DNA of 64,000 bases. It comes from Chaenocephalus aceratus. Its lineage: Eukaryota > Chordata > Actinopteri > Perciformes > Channichthyidae. The notes beneath the pieces are model-generated. The model worked only from the letters and a program-made list of their open reading frames with translations. It searched no databases and was not told the DNA's origin. Within the stretch, counting starts at the first letter, position 1. Each line of letters opens with the position of its first letter. The stretch covers positions 3,319,509 through 3,383,508 of the forward strand of contig CM043791.1 of NCBI GenBank assembly GCA_023974075.1, read 5' to 3'. Shown piece by piece: positions 35,470-47,094 of this stretch. The position numbers and the translations under genes are program-made.

Positions 35470-35900
35470 GTAAGCTGATGTTCTGTTGGAGCTGCCGGCA
35501 GCAGACGCCCTGTGGAGCCTCTGCTGCTCCCGGTGTCCGAGAGCCTGTCGATCCCTGCCGCAGGTCCCTCGCATGAATCGGGTCCGAACCCTCAGTCTGC
35601 TGTTCAGGAAATCCGTCAGTCTGCAGTAACAACTCGATGGCTCAGAACAGATTCTGTTCGCTAGCTAACGTATTGAGTAGAGAAAGCCCGGAGCGGGCAG
35701 GGCTGCGGGATGACACCGAGGCCGGTCCTCATTCTGTCCCGCAGCCCGTCAGCGGCCAGCGGGGAGACACTGTGCGGAGAGCCGGGGGACGCCTGCTGCT
35801 CGGTGTCACTGCAGCTCAATGTGCCGCTTTGTACCGGAGCAGAGAGGGAGCGATGGGCCGGGAATAAGAGCAGCATCCAACCGCCAGGAAAGGGAACTGC
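35470..35900 (-). promoter_or_regulatory. GC/CpG-rich block, candidate promoter or 5' exon of gpr173
   Basis: About 430 bp with dense CpG (gagcgggcag, gcggagagccgggggacgcc, tgccggcagcagacg) in otherwise AT-rich surroundings. It lies 3.5 kb upstream of gpr173, whose relatives have non-coding 5' exons. Promoter role is inferred only from composition and position. Confidence 0.35.
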
Positions 35901-36210
35901 TGGTATCGGGAATGATTTTAATCCCGTCTGAATGCTCAATGGTCAGGGGCGGCCCCACGCTTTTTGGGTATGTGGGCGGACTCTCACCACCAGAGCCCAA
36001 AACCTGATTTAAGAAACATCATGCATACTTTAAACTTCGAACAAAAATTAATCCTTTTAAAAGTGGGTTTTCTTGAACCATAAATATAAATATAATTCAA
36101 CTGAAAATCCAACATTACAAATGGAGTATCTCTCAATCCTATTGAGAGTCAAAAGTTCCAGACATCTGTTTAATTGAAGTATTTTTAAAGAAAGGATTAG
36201 TCAACAAGCT

Positions 36211-36260
36211 GCGCAGTCCTGATGATGATGATGATGGTGATGATGATGAATGATGATGAC

Positions 36261-36297
<37 letters not shown>

Positions 36298-36346
36298 TGA
36301 TGATGATGATGATGGTGATGGTGATGGTGATGGTGATGATGATAGT
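36211..36346. repeat. (GAT)n/(GGT GAT)n microsatellite
   Basis: Trinucleotide array tgatgatga with tgg variants at both ends and tgaatgatg interruptions. The poly-His, poly-Ser and poly-Ile frames across it are artefacts. Confidence 0.96.
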
Positions 36347-37704
36347 GAGCGTTGTGTTGACTAATGAGGCCGCTGCAGTGCACTGGTCCATGTGTTCTGA
36401 TGGCCTGCAGGCTGACTGGTCTGGGGTCAGCAGAGGTCACAGGAACATGCGGTCTCGGTGAGGACATGAAGAGCTTCACAGTGCGGCCTGGATCACTGCC
36501 CTCCTCTCCGCAGGTCAGTGTGTTTGTGTGCTGCCTGAACAGATGTGTGCTCTGCTGGAAGCTGTTCACTGTAAAACCTCTACCTCACTAACCATGGAGC
36601 TAATGTGTCCTGCACATCACTTACACACTGGTTGGAGCACACGTAATGGGAAAGATTAAATACAATTATGTGTTTTCGATTAATTCAGATGAGCAATATT
36701 CGAATCATTCATTGCCATGGACCATAACAAGGGATTGAATGAACAGAAAACATGAGATCACTGTGAAACCAACTAATCAGATGGATTTAAAACATCTTTA
36801 CAGAGACCTCAACCATAATATCCTGGGACAAGATATTGTACTTGAAATGGGGGTGACCTGATCTCTAACTAATCCATATAACTCCCACTCCAGCTCAGGA
36901 GGTCTGTCCCTCCAGGGGTCAGAAAGCCTCCCCTTTCTCAGACAGAAACAGGAAATGCCGTACATTTTCTTAACAACGGTTTTAAATCAGCATCTCTCAT
37001 ACAAAAAATAAATCATGATAACCAAAATAAAATGACGTTTCTCTTTTGTAAACTTATTTTTGTTTTAAAATCGGATGTTTATAAGCTACTTGTTTTTTTG
37101 CAACACACTTTAAATATACAAAACTTTATAACAAAATGCACCCTTTCTAGACTAAACACAAACAAAATGATTCTGAGTAAAAAATAATATCTGAGATAAA
37201 ATGAAGTCGTTAATGTCGATAATGACGATGTTTATTGTTTATCTTGTTAGGAGCAGTTTGCCAGTAAATTTGGTGGTATACCCCGCAAACATGTTTGGAC
37301 CTCGGTATTTAGGAAATCCTGGATACGGCCCTGGTAACAGTGTGTTTCATGACGGACAGAAACAGCGTTGGGTTGTTCAGGTAGAGCAGCAGGTGTAGTC
37401 CGGACCGGTGCAGACTCTCTGTTGGAGGACTTGATAACTCACTCCCCACTTGTTGGATTGCAACAGCACTTAACGTGGCGTACCCTCCTTGCAAACAGGG
37501 GAAGTGTGTAGGGTGTAGGGGGCGGTTTGGAACTGGGCCTGAGTCTCACTGGGAACACTTTGCCTTGTAAGACTCCGACCAAGAGCTACTGAACCGGACT
37601 ACAGGCCACAGGAGCAGGACCTCTTCTGAATCTGAAACCTGAACACAGACGCAGCCCCCCCACACGACTACCATACTGCGACTCCTGTGTTCTGTGGTTT
37701 ATGA
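36347..37704. other. Unassigned DNA
   Basis: No supported coding frame, repeat family or RNA. Confidence 0.5.
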
Positions 37705-38434
37705 ATATTTTTCAGGGATGCTCCGAATCGATCGGCCGCCGATCGATATCAGCCAATACTCACTCTCTGCCGCCGATCGATCGGTGCTCGCTAAAAATGC
37801 CGATCGCGAGAGTCGATCGCATGACGTAAATGATAACGTAAAATACATGACACTTTTCTCTCTGCGCGGCAAAACAAGCTCACCAAAATGGCTTCACCAG
37901 TCTGGCAGTATTTTAAGGTGTAGCGGTATGCAACGTGTGTGAAGCAGAAATCCTTTAGCTCCACCCGCTGTGACAGACGGGTGGACGGGGGAGCAACACA
38001 CACACTAAGAGTTAGACCTAAACACACTTAGCTATTTTATCTACCTCTGGAAGAAGCTAAACCAGCTATATATTTATTCTTCACTGTCGGGTCACTCATT
38101 ACTGGATCAGTGAGCTGCATTGGGGCCGGCCCTAGACTTTTGGGAGCCCTAAGCGAGCTTTGGCTTGGGGGCCCCGCGCGTTCTCACTACACACAACATG
38201 CAACCAACTGTTGTCTTATGATGTTAGCATAAGCACACATATTGTATAAATAACCATGTAAACACCGTGGACCTCACCTCCTCTAGGGGGGTCCGGGGGC
38301 ATGCTCCCCAGGGAAGATCTATGGATACATCTCTCAACACCCATATGAAACAGAACTGTAAACAGATTTTTCTTTATGGATATTTTCCAAATCACTCCTT
38401 AAACTGTATTCTTGTTTTGTCATATAGTATTTCA

Positions 38435-39187
38435 TAGGGATGCTCCGATCGCCAATTTCGGGGCCGATCCGGAATCAGTATCGGCCGATACCGATCGCCG
38501 ATCCGATCGAGTGGGCGGGGCCTAAATGGAAGATTTAAACATCACTTTAAATCTTCCATTTAAAGTGATGTTTAAACTCAGTTAATGGGGCTCATTCACT
38601 GGAGCTCCACAAACAACAATCAACGTAATTATTACATTCAAATGATGTACATTATTCAAGTTAACATTCACTTTGGAGAACACGGGAGAAATGAGCGGAA
38701 GCGCTCTCTTTTCCTCTCTCTCCTCCTCTCTCTCTCCCCCCTCTCCCTCTCTCCCTCTCCTGACAGCCAGTCAGTATCTCATGCAGCTCACTGATCCAGT
38801 AATGAGTGACTCGACAGTGACAAATAAATATATTTATAATAACTAGTTTAGCTTGTTCCAGAGGTAGATAAAATAGCTAAGTGTGTTAGGTCTAACTCTT
38901 GTGTGTTTCGTTCCGCTTACCCGGTCCGGCGGGCGGAGCTGCAGGATTTCTGCTTCACACCACGTTGCATTCCGCTATTTTACTGTCTTTTTCGGACACC
39001 TTAAAATAATGCCAGACCGGTGAAGCCATTTTGGCGAGCTTGTTCTGCCCGCACAGAGAAAAGTGTCATGTATTTTACGTCATGCGATCGGCTTTCGCGA
39101 TCGGCATGTTTAGAGAGCACCGATCGATCGTTAGAGAGTGAGTATCGGCCGATCTCGATCGGTGACCGATCGATCGGAGCATCCCTA
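38435..39187 (-). mobile_element. Third-level hAT: an inverted full copy of the outer element's family
   Basis: Starts tagggatgctccgatcg and ends cgatcggagcatcccta. Its right half is the reverse complement of the outer element's left half (gacacttttctctctgcg; cactcattactggatcagtg), and its left half that of the outer right end. It is uninterrupted, about 750 bp, and shows the family's empty form. No TSD is read. Confidence 0.82.
38530..38578. other. 17 bp hairpin in the third-level hAT
   Basis: ttaaacatcactttaaa and tttaaagtgatgtttaa are exact reverse complements around the 7-base loop tcttcca. Confidence 0.8.
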
Positions 39188-40697
39188 GTTAACTGTTAAC
39201 TGTTTTTCATGTATTCTCTCTGGCTGTCCATCTCATAATGTTCACATAGAAACTAGCTGTCAATAGGAATATCATTCAGAAGAATTATCATTTCTTGCAA
39301 AATCTGTTACAAAAAGAGGTTGCACATTTAAATTCAGGTGTTGTTATGGCAACGTCAGTGGCCAAACAGCCACATTTACTGCTGCAAATACGTTCAAACA
39401 TGCTGTTGACACGCAGTGGCAACTATACCACCATTTCAGCTGACTTTTTCTCAGAAATGCTGTCACATAACATCCATATTTCAGTGCTAGGTTGATGCTT
39501 AGCTAAGCTAACTATGAAACACTTTAACTGACAGGACTCAGGATCAACTGTGTACTGTAAGGTAGCTTCTAGCTTCATGTCGAACAGTAAGTCAACATTT
39601 CCCAGAGAGCTTTTTGAAATCATCAGGTAACGCTAAAAACATTACATTTAGATTGTATGACAAAGTGTTTATTTAATATATCTGGCTAGCTATAGCTACT
39701 TGCTAACGGTTTAGCTTACCCCTTTCAAAGTAACATCAACGTAGCTGTAATTTATGCTTTGCTTACATGTTCCCATAACTTGGAAGTTTACTGACATTTA
39801 CACACCTTGTTCACCTGGCTCAAGTGGTGGCTCTGGGGTTGTTGTGTGAGCCACCACTTGAGATGGTCGTCTTGTTTAAGAAAAACATTTCTTATGTCCA
39901 TCTTCAAAAACTCTGAGTCCGACTGACAGTTTATTTTAAACATTGTCACAGCTCACAGGATAGGTACCTGTCAGCCAATAAGACAGATGTTTATTTCCAT
40001 TCAACTCTCTGGTTGGTCTGGTGTCTTGCCTCTGTTACATTCACTGAACACGGGAAATTACATTCCTGCCGTCCGCTCTAGTGTCATGATGAGGTTCAGG
40101 TAAAGCACGGTTAATGTATTATATTATTGACTCAATCATATAATACATGACTTTGAGAGTAGGCAATCTAGGCATATTAACACAATTAATTAAACATACT
40201 TATCACGGCGACGGTGTACTGAGATTTTTAATTAATTTTTTTGCTAGGGGGCCCCTTAGTGGCTGCGGGGCCCTAAGCGGCCGCTTATGTCGCTTAATGG
40301 GTTGGGCCGGCTCTGGCTGCATGAGATGATACTGACAGGCTGTCAGGAGAGAGAGAGAGAGGGGGAGAGAGGGGAGAGAGGGAAAGAGAGCGCTTCCGCT
40401 CATTTCCCCGTGTTTTATCCAAAGTTAATGTAAACTTGAATAATGTACATCATTTGAATGTAATAATTATGTTGGTTGTTGTTTGTGGAAGCGCCAGTGA
40501 ATGAGCCCCATTAACTGAGTTTTAAACATCACTTTAATGGAAGATCCCCATAGGCCCCGCCCATCTGCCGATACTGATTCCGGCGATCGGTGATCGGCCC
40601 CAACATTGGCGATCGGAGCATCCCTAATATTTTTTATTTAATATATTTTTGTTTGAAAGATGTTCACTTCTCTACTGCACGGATTGTGCTAACTTAA

Positions 40698-41275
40698 AGG
40701 GGACCTATCATGCAAAATGCACTTTTTCATGTCTTTAAGAATTGAACCGAACCTATGTTTAAAAATTCAACATAAGAGTCTGGGACCTATGTTAAGAATT
40801 AGCGATCAACATAAGAGTCTGGGACCTATGTTAAGAATGAAAGATAAGAGTCTGGGACCTTATAGAATTAAACATAAGAGTCTGGGACCTATGTTAAGAA
40901 TTAGTAATCAACATAAGAGTCTGGGACCTATGTTAAGAATTAGTAATCAACATAAGAGTCTGGGACCTATGTTAAGAATTAGTAATCAACATAAGAGTCT
41001 GGGACCTATGTTAAGAATTAGTGATCAACATAAGAGTCTGGGACCTTATAGAATTAAACATAAGAGTCTGGGACCTATGTTAAGAATTAGTGATCAACAT
41101 AAGAGTCTGGGACCTATGTTAAGAATTAGTGATCAACATAAGAGTCTGGGACCTATGTTAAGAATTAGTGATCAACATAAGAGTCTGGGACCTTATAGAA
41201 TTAAACATAAGAGTCTGGGACCTATGTTAAGAATTAAAGATAAGAGTCTGGGACCTTATCAGAAAAGAGATTAAA
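40698..41275 (+). repeat. Minisatellite with in-frame 13-codon unit, fused to a TTAA-element end
   Basis: TTAA (40,694-40,697) is followed by aggggacctatcatgcaaaa, the end of a TTAA-targeting element also seen at 53,219. From about 40,767 to 41,262 come 14 units built on taagagtctgggacct, mostly 39 bp (HKSLGPMLRISDQ when read in the open frame) with shorter 30 bp variants (HKSLGPYRIK) at regular intervals. All units are multiples of 3, so one 185-codon frame stays open. There is no promoter, no homology and no second TIR; I take it as repeat DNA rather than a gene, with a small chance of translation. Confidence 0.88.
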
Positions 41276-41565
41276 TCCTCCGCCGTGAGGCTCCACCGCC
41301 GTGTGGAGGCTGTGGGTTGGGGGAAATGAAGAATAGGGCAAGTGATTGGATTAAAGTAAGATATTTATCGTAAGTGAAGACTTTTTATGGAGAGCCCGTC
41401 AAGACGGCATAGGTTTAAAAGGGTGATTATGTTAGGTGAGTGACGACAGCTTAATTGTCTCATTCCTTCCTATGAACCTACTATATTATCCTAAAATGGT
41501 GGCAGGGACAGCTTAGGGCACATGACAGAAAATATAGCATTTGGTTGCTAAACATACTTTTTACA

Positions 41566-41763
41566 GGGAGGCTGTGGCGCAGTGGGATAGTGCGTTGGTG
41601 TTGTGATCAGGGGAGCACGTTCAAACCCCACTGCAGTCAGCATGTCGTTGTGTCCCTGAGACACTTCACCCCAAATGGCTCCTGTGGGGGAATGCCCACA
41701 GAATTGAGTATGTAGGTCACTTTGGATAAAAGTGTCTAACAAGTGACATGTAATATAATACAT
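41566..41763 (+). mobile_element. tRNA-derived SINE
   Basis: An A box (tggcgcagtggg, 41,575-41,586) and a B box (gttcaaacccca, 41,619-41,630) of a Pol III promoter head a tRNA-like segment, followed by a conserved body (tgtccctgagacacttcacc) and the tail ctttggataaaagtgtctaa ... atgtaatataata, the type shared with LINE tails in fish SINEs. About 200 bp, one copy here, no gene function. Confidence 0.88.
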
Positions 41764-44700
41764 TGCTAAATGACCAAGACTTGTTACGCTGTTTGATTAA
41801 AAGAACAGAACAAATAGATAAGAAAGTGTGAAATAAGGAGAGGTTTTGTAAAAAGGAGAAGTCAGAGTGAAAAGGACAAAGAACGTATACAACAGGGTGT
41901 GGCACATAAGAGAGATTCATTCTAAATTAAGGTTTGGCTTCATCTGCTGGACATATTGTATATTATTTTAGTCAGAACTAGAACCACTGTGTTCAAATTT
42001 AGAACTATTACATTTAACACATATTTGTATATTTAAAGCATTACACATAAATCATTTTGATCAGAAGTACAAAAGGGATTAGTAATTAATTCATAATAAT
42101 TTAAAGAATCTTGAGAGTATAAACAGATAGGGAAAAAACATTTTTACACTCAAACAATTTGCATGTCTGGATTATGGACAGCGCATTTAGATAATACGAA
42201 TAAGTGTTCACTAAAAGTGATAATATTAATAATTATAATAGAAAGAAAACATAGGCCTACTCTTGAGTCAATTTACATTGTTGTGATCTGTTAGTATGCT
42301 CTATACTGTTGTTCTAAGTAAAAGTTTTTTTTTTTTAACAATTTGAAATCCTTTAAAATATTGGAGAATATGTGGGGATTTTCTTCTTGTGTGAAATATA
42401 TGGAGCTTGAAATATGTGAGTATTTCATTTTATAGGGGAAAATGGTTTATTGAAGGAGTTGTTTTGAGTAAATATGTTACAAATGGTTGAAATAATTTTT
42501 TTAAGGAGTTCTGTAATATCATTAGGAGACATTCATTTTGTTGTTAAGATGGTATTTAACAACAAAGACAAATAGTATGATTAGAAAAAGACAGAGTGGA
42601 AAGGGTGGGATTTATATAACCTCAGTGTGCTAGAATGTATAAAGGTAATGCGTCCCGAGGCCTGGACTCTCTCTCTCTGCCTGTCAGACGGCTAAGACCC
42701 AGACCCGCCTGAGCAAACAAAGACCTAACCCAAGCAGGAGACTGCTGCTTCTCCATCGAACAGACAGAGAACCAGAGCTGAACCAACACAACAACAACAA
42801 CAAGACTGCATCCAGAACTGCATCCAGAACAATCTCCACCTGTTGCAGCCAGAACCAAAGCTCCATAAAACAGCAAAGAGACTGTAAAGGAGGAGATTAA
42901 ATGAAAAGTAGTACAAGAACAGTGGCATGATGTGGGCTGCAGATGTAACTGGGCAGATGGCTGCCTCAAAAAGTTACAGCGGATGGATTCAAGAGCTGAT
43001 GGACAAAGGGGGAGGAGTCAGAATCAGAGGAGTTGTGCGAGCAGAATGTGCGGAGGCCGGGGTCACGGCTCGAGATAAACCAGAGGAGACGGGAAGTTGC
43101 ACATAAACACACTTATTCAAATAAAAAGAACCACATTTAAAGAAATTGAATTGACTTGATAAATAAGTGAAGATAAAAAGTTGTATTACCCATTAATCAA
43201 TTGGTAAATTAAAAATAGCAGTAAAGAGGAAACTATTAAAGTAAAATGAGGGAATAATCCTAACACACTGAGGGTACTGTGGGATAAAGGGGAAGACATG
43301 ATGGAAGTATTCACTACACTGTAAGCAATGGGTGTTTTGGAGTCAAGAGTACAGAGTAGAACAGATTCTTCAATCTTTTCATCATGTTTACAAATTATTC
43401 TTTTAGAGTTTTTATTCATGTGTGAATTTGGTAGTGTTTTTTTGTTACAGTATTGATCTACAGTTTAAAGGGAGAGTTTTAGTGACCACTCTATAAAATC
43501 AGACAAATATGTATTTATAAAGGCCATGTTGAAGGGAAAGCTAGTTCTAAGCAAAATATAATATTTCAATTTGAGGTATTGGTTTCACCATTGTAGCATA
43601 TATTACAACAGGAGAACTTTTTATGGGGAAATAACTGTTGTTTGTCGTCCAAAATGTAGAGTTTAAAATAAAAATAAAAAACAGCACATTTAATTTTGAA
43701 AAAGCAATATAATTGTAAAAAATTGGGGCCTTGGATCACCCATTGTAAAGGTGCATATTATTGACAACCAATAAGGAGAAGGGGTCACTCAACCCACCCT
43801 GCAGTGGGTTTTAAAGTCTTACTTGCAGCTTCACAGGAAGCGCACGGCACCAGATTATGAGTTTAAAAGACTAGCGTCACCACCTCCTAATGGACATCCA
43901 TTTAATTAGTAATTAACTGACATTTAGAGATGTTAAAGAGTAAAAACATACCTACCATGAGGGATAATTCCTAAATTCAACTACAAACCATTGATGATAT
44001 GACTTCTGTTTTTAAATCCTTGATAAAGGAAGAAGTGATTGTTACATGTTCGGACACCCGGGGTTCCACGCACTGTTAGGGAGGTTACACGTTTTTCTTT
44101 AAGTGCACCAGAATTGGAGATAAATGAATATGAGTTATGAAATACATGGCAGAGCTTTACAGATCCTAATAATGTTTTGACTCAAGAAAATAATTATATG
44201 CACACGTTTCTGAAATAGATCTATTAGACATTTTAATATAGATTAGGTGTTAATAAACTGCAGTAGTAGTACTACATTTCAGGGAATGTGGGAAACAGCT
44301 GTCCCAATGAAAAGTTAGAGATATCTGAACAATTATAGTTGTAATCGTGAATTCATAAATGATGGCGCTCCATATATGACAGATTTTTGTAGACAAAGGA
44401 TACTGGCCTATGCTGAAATATCAAAGTCTCTGCAGAGCACAACACATGGCCAAAAAGACTGAGACCAACTGACCTTTGACCCTGACCAGTTACTTGAGAA
44501 AAGCACTGTCAATGACTGACTCTGGGGTGAACCTGACCAAACTTGACTTTACAACCTGACAGTGTGAGTGTGAGTGTGAGTGTATGTCTGCATATGATCA
44601 GTGCAACTGCATGATTTAAAACAATGACTAATCAAGCATGCTTTGGGACTAACATATTATTCTGGGGCTCTGTGGGAAATGAGGTTTCCTAAAATTCCAC

Positions 44701-46500
44701 AAAATTGGAAAACCGCACTTGTGACCCCGTTTTTAATCGATGATATTTTACTCCCACAGGCAGCGGCGGTTTGCAAAATGTGACGCTCAAACTAAAATGT
44801 GAAGATTCTGTTTCTTTTAGGACTGATGGAAAGATGGAGATAAACACTTCCTTTCACTGGAGTGTTTACTGTGGAAAATAATGGATGTACATTTGTGAAT
44901 AATGTTTGGTATTTTCTTATAATCAATGGTTACCTGAAGGTTTTCTTCCCATACAGGATTTTGTTACACATGAGTTCATGTGTAAAAAGGGGGAGTGTGG
45001 GTATGATGTATTATATCAACATGGCTCTCAAATTCACAATCTACATTTTTCATTTAGGGACTGAAAGAAACCTGCCGCCCCAACTCGGATGTTCAATCTG
45101 ACCATTGATTGACAGTTTAGAATGAAACTGCTTCATGTCTATAAGATACTGTTTGATGAACGTTGACATATTTCTAAATATTGATTGAATTATAACAGGT
45201 AACGCAGATGCAGAAGCAGTGACCAAGGGGCTACCAGAGAGATGTAAGTCCAGAATTGGAATACCAAAAGAAGTTGACCTGTGATAATGAAACAATTCTG
45301 TAATGTGGATTTTTTTTTTAACAGATATTAGAGTAAGTGGGGTTTGAAATGTAGAACCAACATATTACAGTTAAGTTAAGCTAAAACATAGTAATGTGAT
45401 CAGACAGAATTAATTTAGACAACATTCTTTCTCTAGTCTGGTAAATAATTAGAAGTAAAAGCCATCGACTTTATTGTTTAGGTCATTATGGGGATAGAAA
45501 TGAACACAAGACTAGTTTCACAAGGGCAATTTAAATTCATAATCGAAAGACATTTGATGACCGTATGTTGGAATTCTGTATTCATTTTCTCAGCTTGATA
45601 ATATCTAAGCACTGACAGCTAGAAGCAGTATTGACAGGGAATCATTCACTTTGACAGTATCATGATTCTAGTTGTTGTTGAATCCATAACATGAGTGTGT
45701 TTCTTTACCAGAAACATGAGCAGTTCATTATTATATTTAGATTTTAAAAAGGATTTCAAGGATTTGATTTAAGAATAACACAGATGCTTGTCAGAAATTC
45801 TGAGCTATTGAAATATGTGATTTAGTTCACCTTAAGATGTTGAAGTTTAATTTTGTTGGCACAGTCCAAGTATTAAGATTCTGAAGCTGCACTGGACAAT
45901 TAGGAGGTCTACAATTAATTTAGAAAACATTAACATTATAAATAATAAGCACACCATTTATAATTTACAGAGATAAGAAAAGACGTGGTTTAAACAGAAA
46001 ATGAAGATCAAGAGAATGTGAGATTTAAAGAGAAAAGTGTAAATGAAAGAGCAAGTGTTTGACATGTGAAAATATGAAATGGTAATAGAATATCTAATGA
46101 ACAATCAAAGGGCTGTAGCTCAATCTTAAATTAACCATACTCGCAGAACACCCCACAGACAGCAGAACTAAATGGTCCCAGGAGGGAGTTTTTAGCTAAA
46201 GACAGCATTAGGGTGCCTCCTGATGAGTTTAAAGATAGAAACCAAATATCAGCAGGTTTTAATTAATATTCCTCTGTCCCACAATCAACAAGGATGTGGA
46301 TGGGGTGAAGTATATCTATAACCAGCAGAGATCATAAATTACACAGAGACGCAGTAAACAGAAAAATAGACGTAGATTAGATTCACACCTTAAAAGGTGT
46401 GAAAGGAGGGATTTGAGGAGTCTATTTTTATATAACAGTACAAGATTCTTATTATTACATTATTTGCTTATTGTGCTCATTGTATGTGCTGTGATTTAGG
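41764..46500. other. 4.7 kb of AT-rich DNA without recognisable genes
   Basis: The plus strand is strongly A/purine biased (for example 45,960-46,090). 42,640-42,900 has a TATA-like tataaagg followed by a CA/AG-rich transcript-like stretch with aacaacaac repeats. At 41,493 tggtggcagggac is reminiscent of a primer-binding site, but no LTR pair, gag, pol or env frame can be read. It may be an old LTR element or simple intergenic DNA. Confidence 0.4.
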
Positions 46501-47087
46501 AATAAATGGACCCCAATCACCACCCCCCCCCCAAGTTTTGATGGGGTGGACAGGAACGAGGGGAAAAGTTACATGAGAAGTGTTTAGCTTGCAATACTAA
46601 AGTCAAGGTCGAGTGCAGAGACTGAGAGAACACAAAGAGGTAGTCAGAACAGCACAACCGTGACTTTTATACCTCGGCCCTCTGACCCCCCCCTTCCCTC
46701 GGAAAAATAAATAAAGAAGAGTTATTACGTCACAGCGGAATATCAGAACAACGGACCGGGGTGCAAAACGCATCAATGACAGCGACCCTCGACCACACAA
46801 CAACACCTTTTATATAAACACCTATCATGACAGGGCACCCACAGCCAAGTAACAATTAAACATGAATTAAGTCGGCACAGCGGCCCACATTGAAAAGGAC
46901 TTTGGCCTACCTTTGATGATAAATCACTGAAACACAAAGTCCATCCTCCTGTCCTTTTGGATGAAGCACTTGATGGCGGGGTCATTCAGCTGATCCTTTG
47001 CCACTCCAGTTTATCATTGGAACTCAATCTTGAAAATGACTCTGTTAATCATTTCGCAACGATGAGCCATCATGAACGAACTTATGC
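46501..47087. other. Unassigned DNA
   Basis: Two short C-rich runs (46,521-46,531 and 46,687-46,696). No supported gene. Confidence 0.45.
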
Positions 47088-47094
47088 TAATCAT

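Larger units (their letters stand above)
38121..40315. mobile_element. hAT element of the GGGCCGGCCC type, nested
   Basis: Left end TGGGGCCGGCCCTAGAC and, reverse-complemented, right end CAGAGCCGGCCCAACCC, flanked by gctgcat (38,114-38,120 and 40,316-40,322), seven matching bases of an 8 bp TSD. Terminal words include gggagccctaagcgag and ggggccctaagcgg. No transposase frame is recognised; it hosts the third-level element. Confidence 0.8.
37713..40626 (+). mobile_element. CGATCG-rich hAT element (outer), split by nested insertions
   Basis: Ends cagggatgctccgaatcgat and gatcggagcatcccta with a perfect 8 bp TSD atattttt (37,705-37,712 and 40,627-40,634). Both terminal 150 bp are crowded with CGATCG/GATCGG words. 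Its own body is 37,713-38,120 plus 40,316-40,626, about 720 bp without transposase; the middle 2.2 kb is a second hAT. Confidence 0.88.

Noticed and set aside
35637..35939. Possible first coding exon in the GC-rich block
   Set aside because: Open frames exist on both strands, as expected from GC richness; no domain or consistent splice donor.
36197..36569. Poly-His/Ser/Ile reading frames
   Set aside because: Produced by the GAT trinucleotide array.
40760..41265. CRISPR-like regularly spaced repeats
   Set aside because: The 'spacers' are themselves near-identical and the context is a fish genome; it is a minisatellite.
40717..41274. A 185-codon ORF of 13-residue repeats as a real repeat protein
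   Set aside because: The frame stays open only because all units are multiples of three; no promoter, no non-repeat domain and no homology.
41566..41640. A functional tRNA gene
   Set aside because: A and B boxes are present but the sequence continues into a SINE body and tail, and the tRNA-like part is degenerate.
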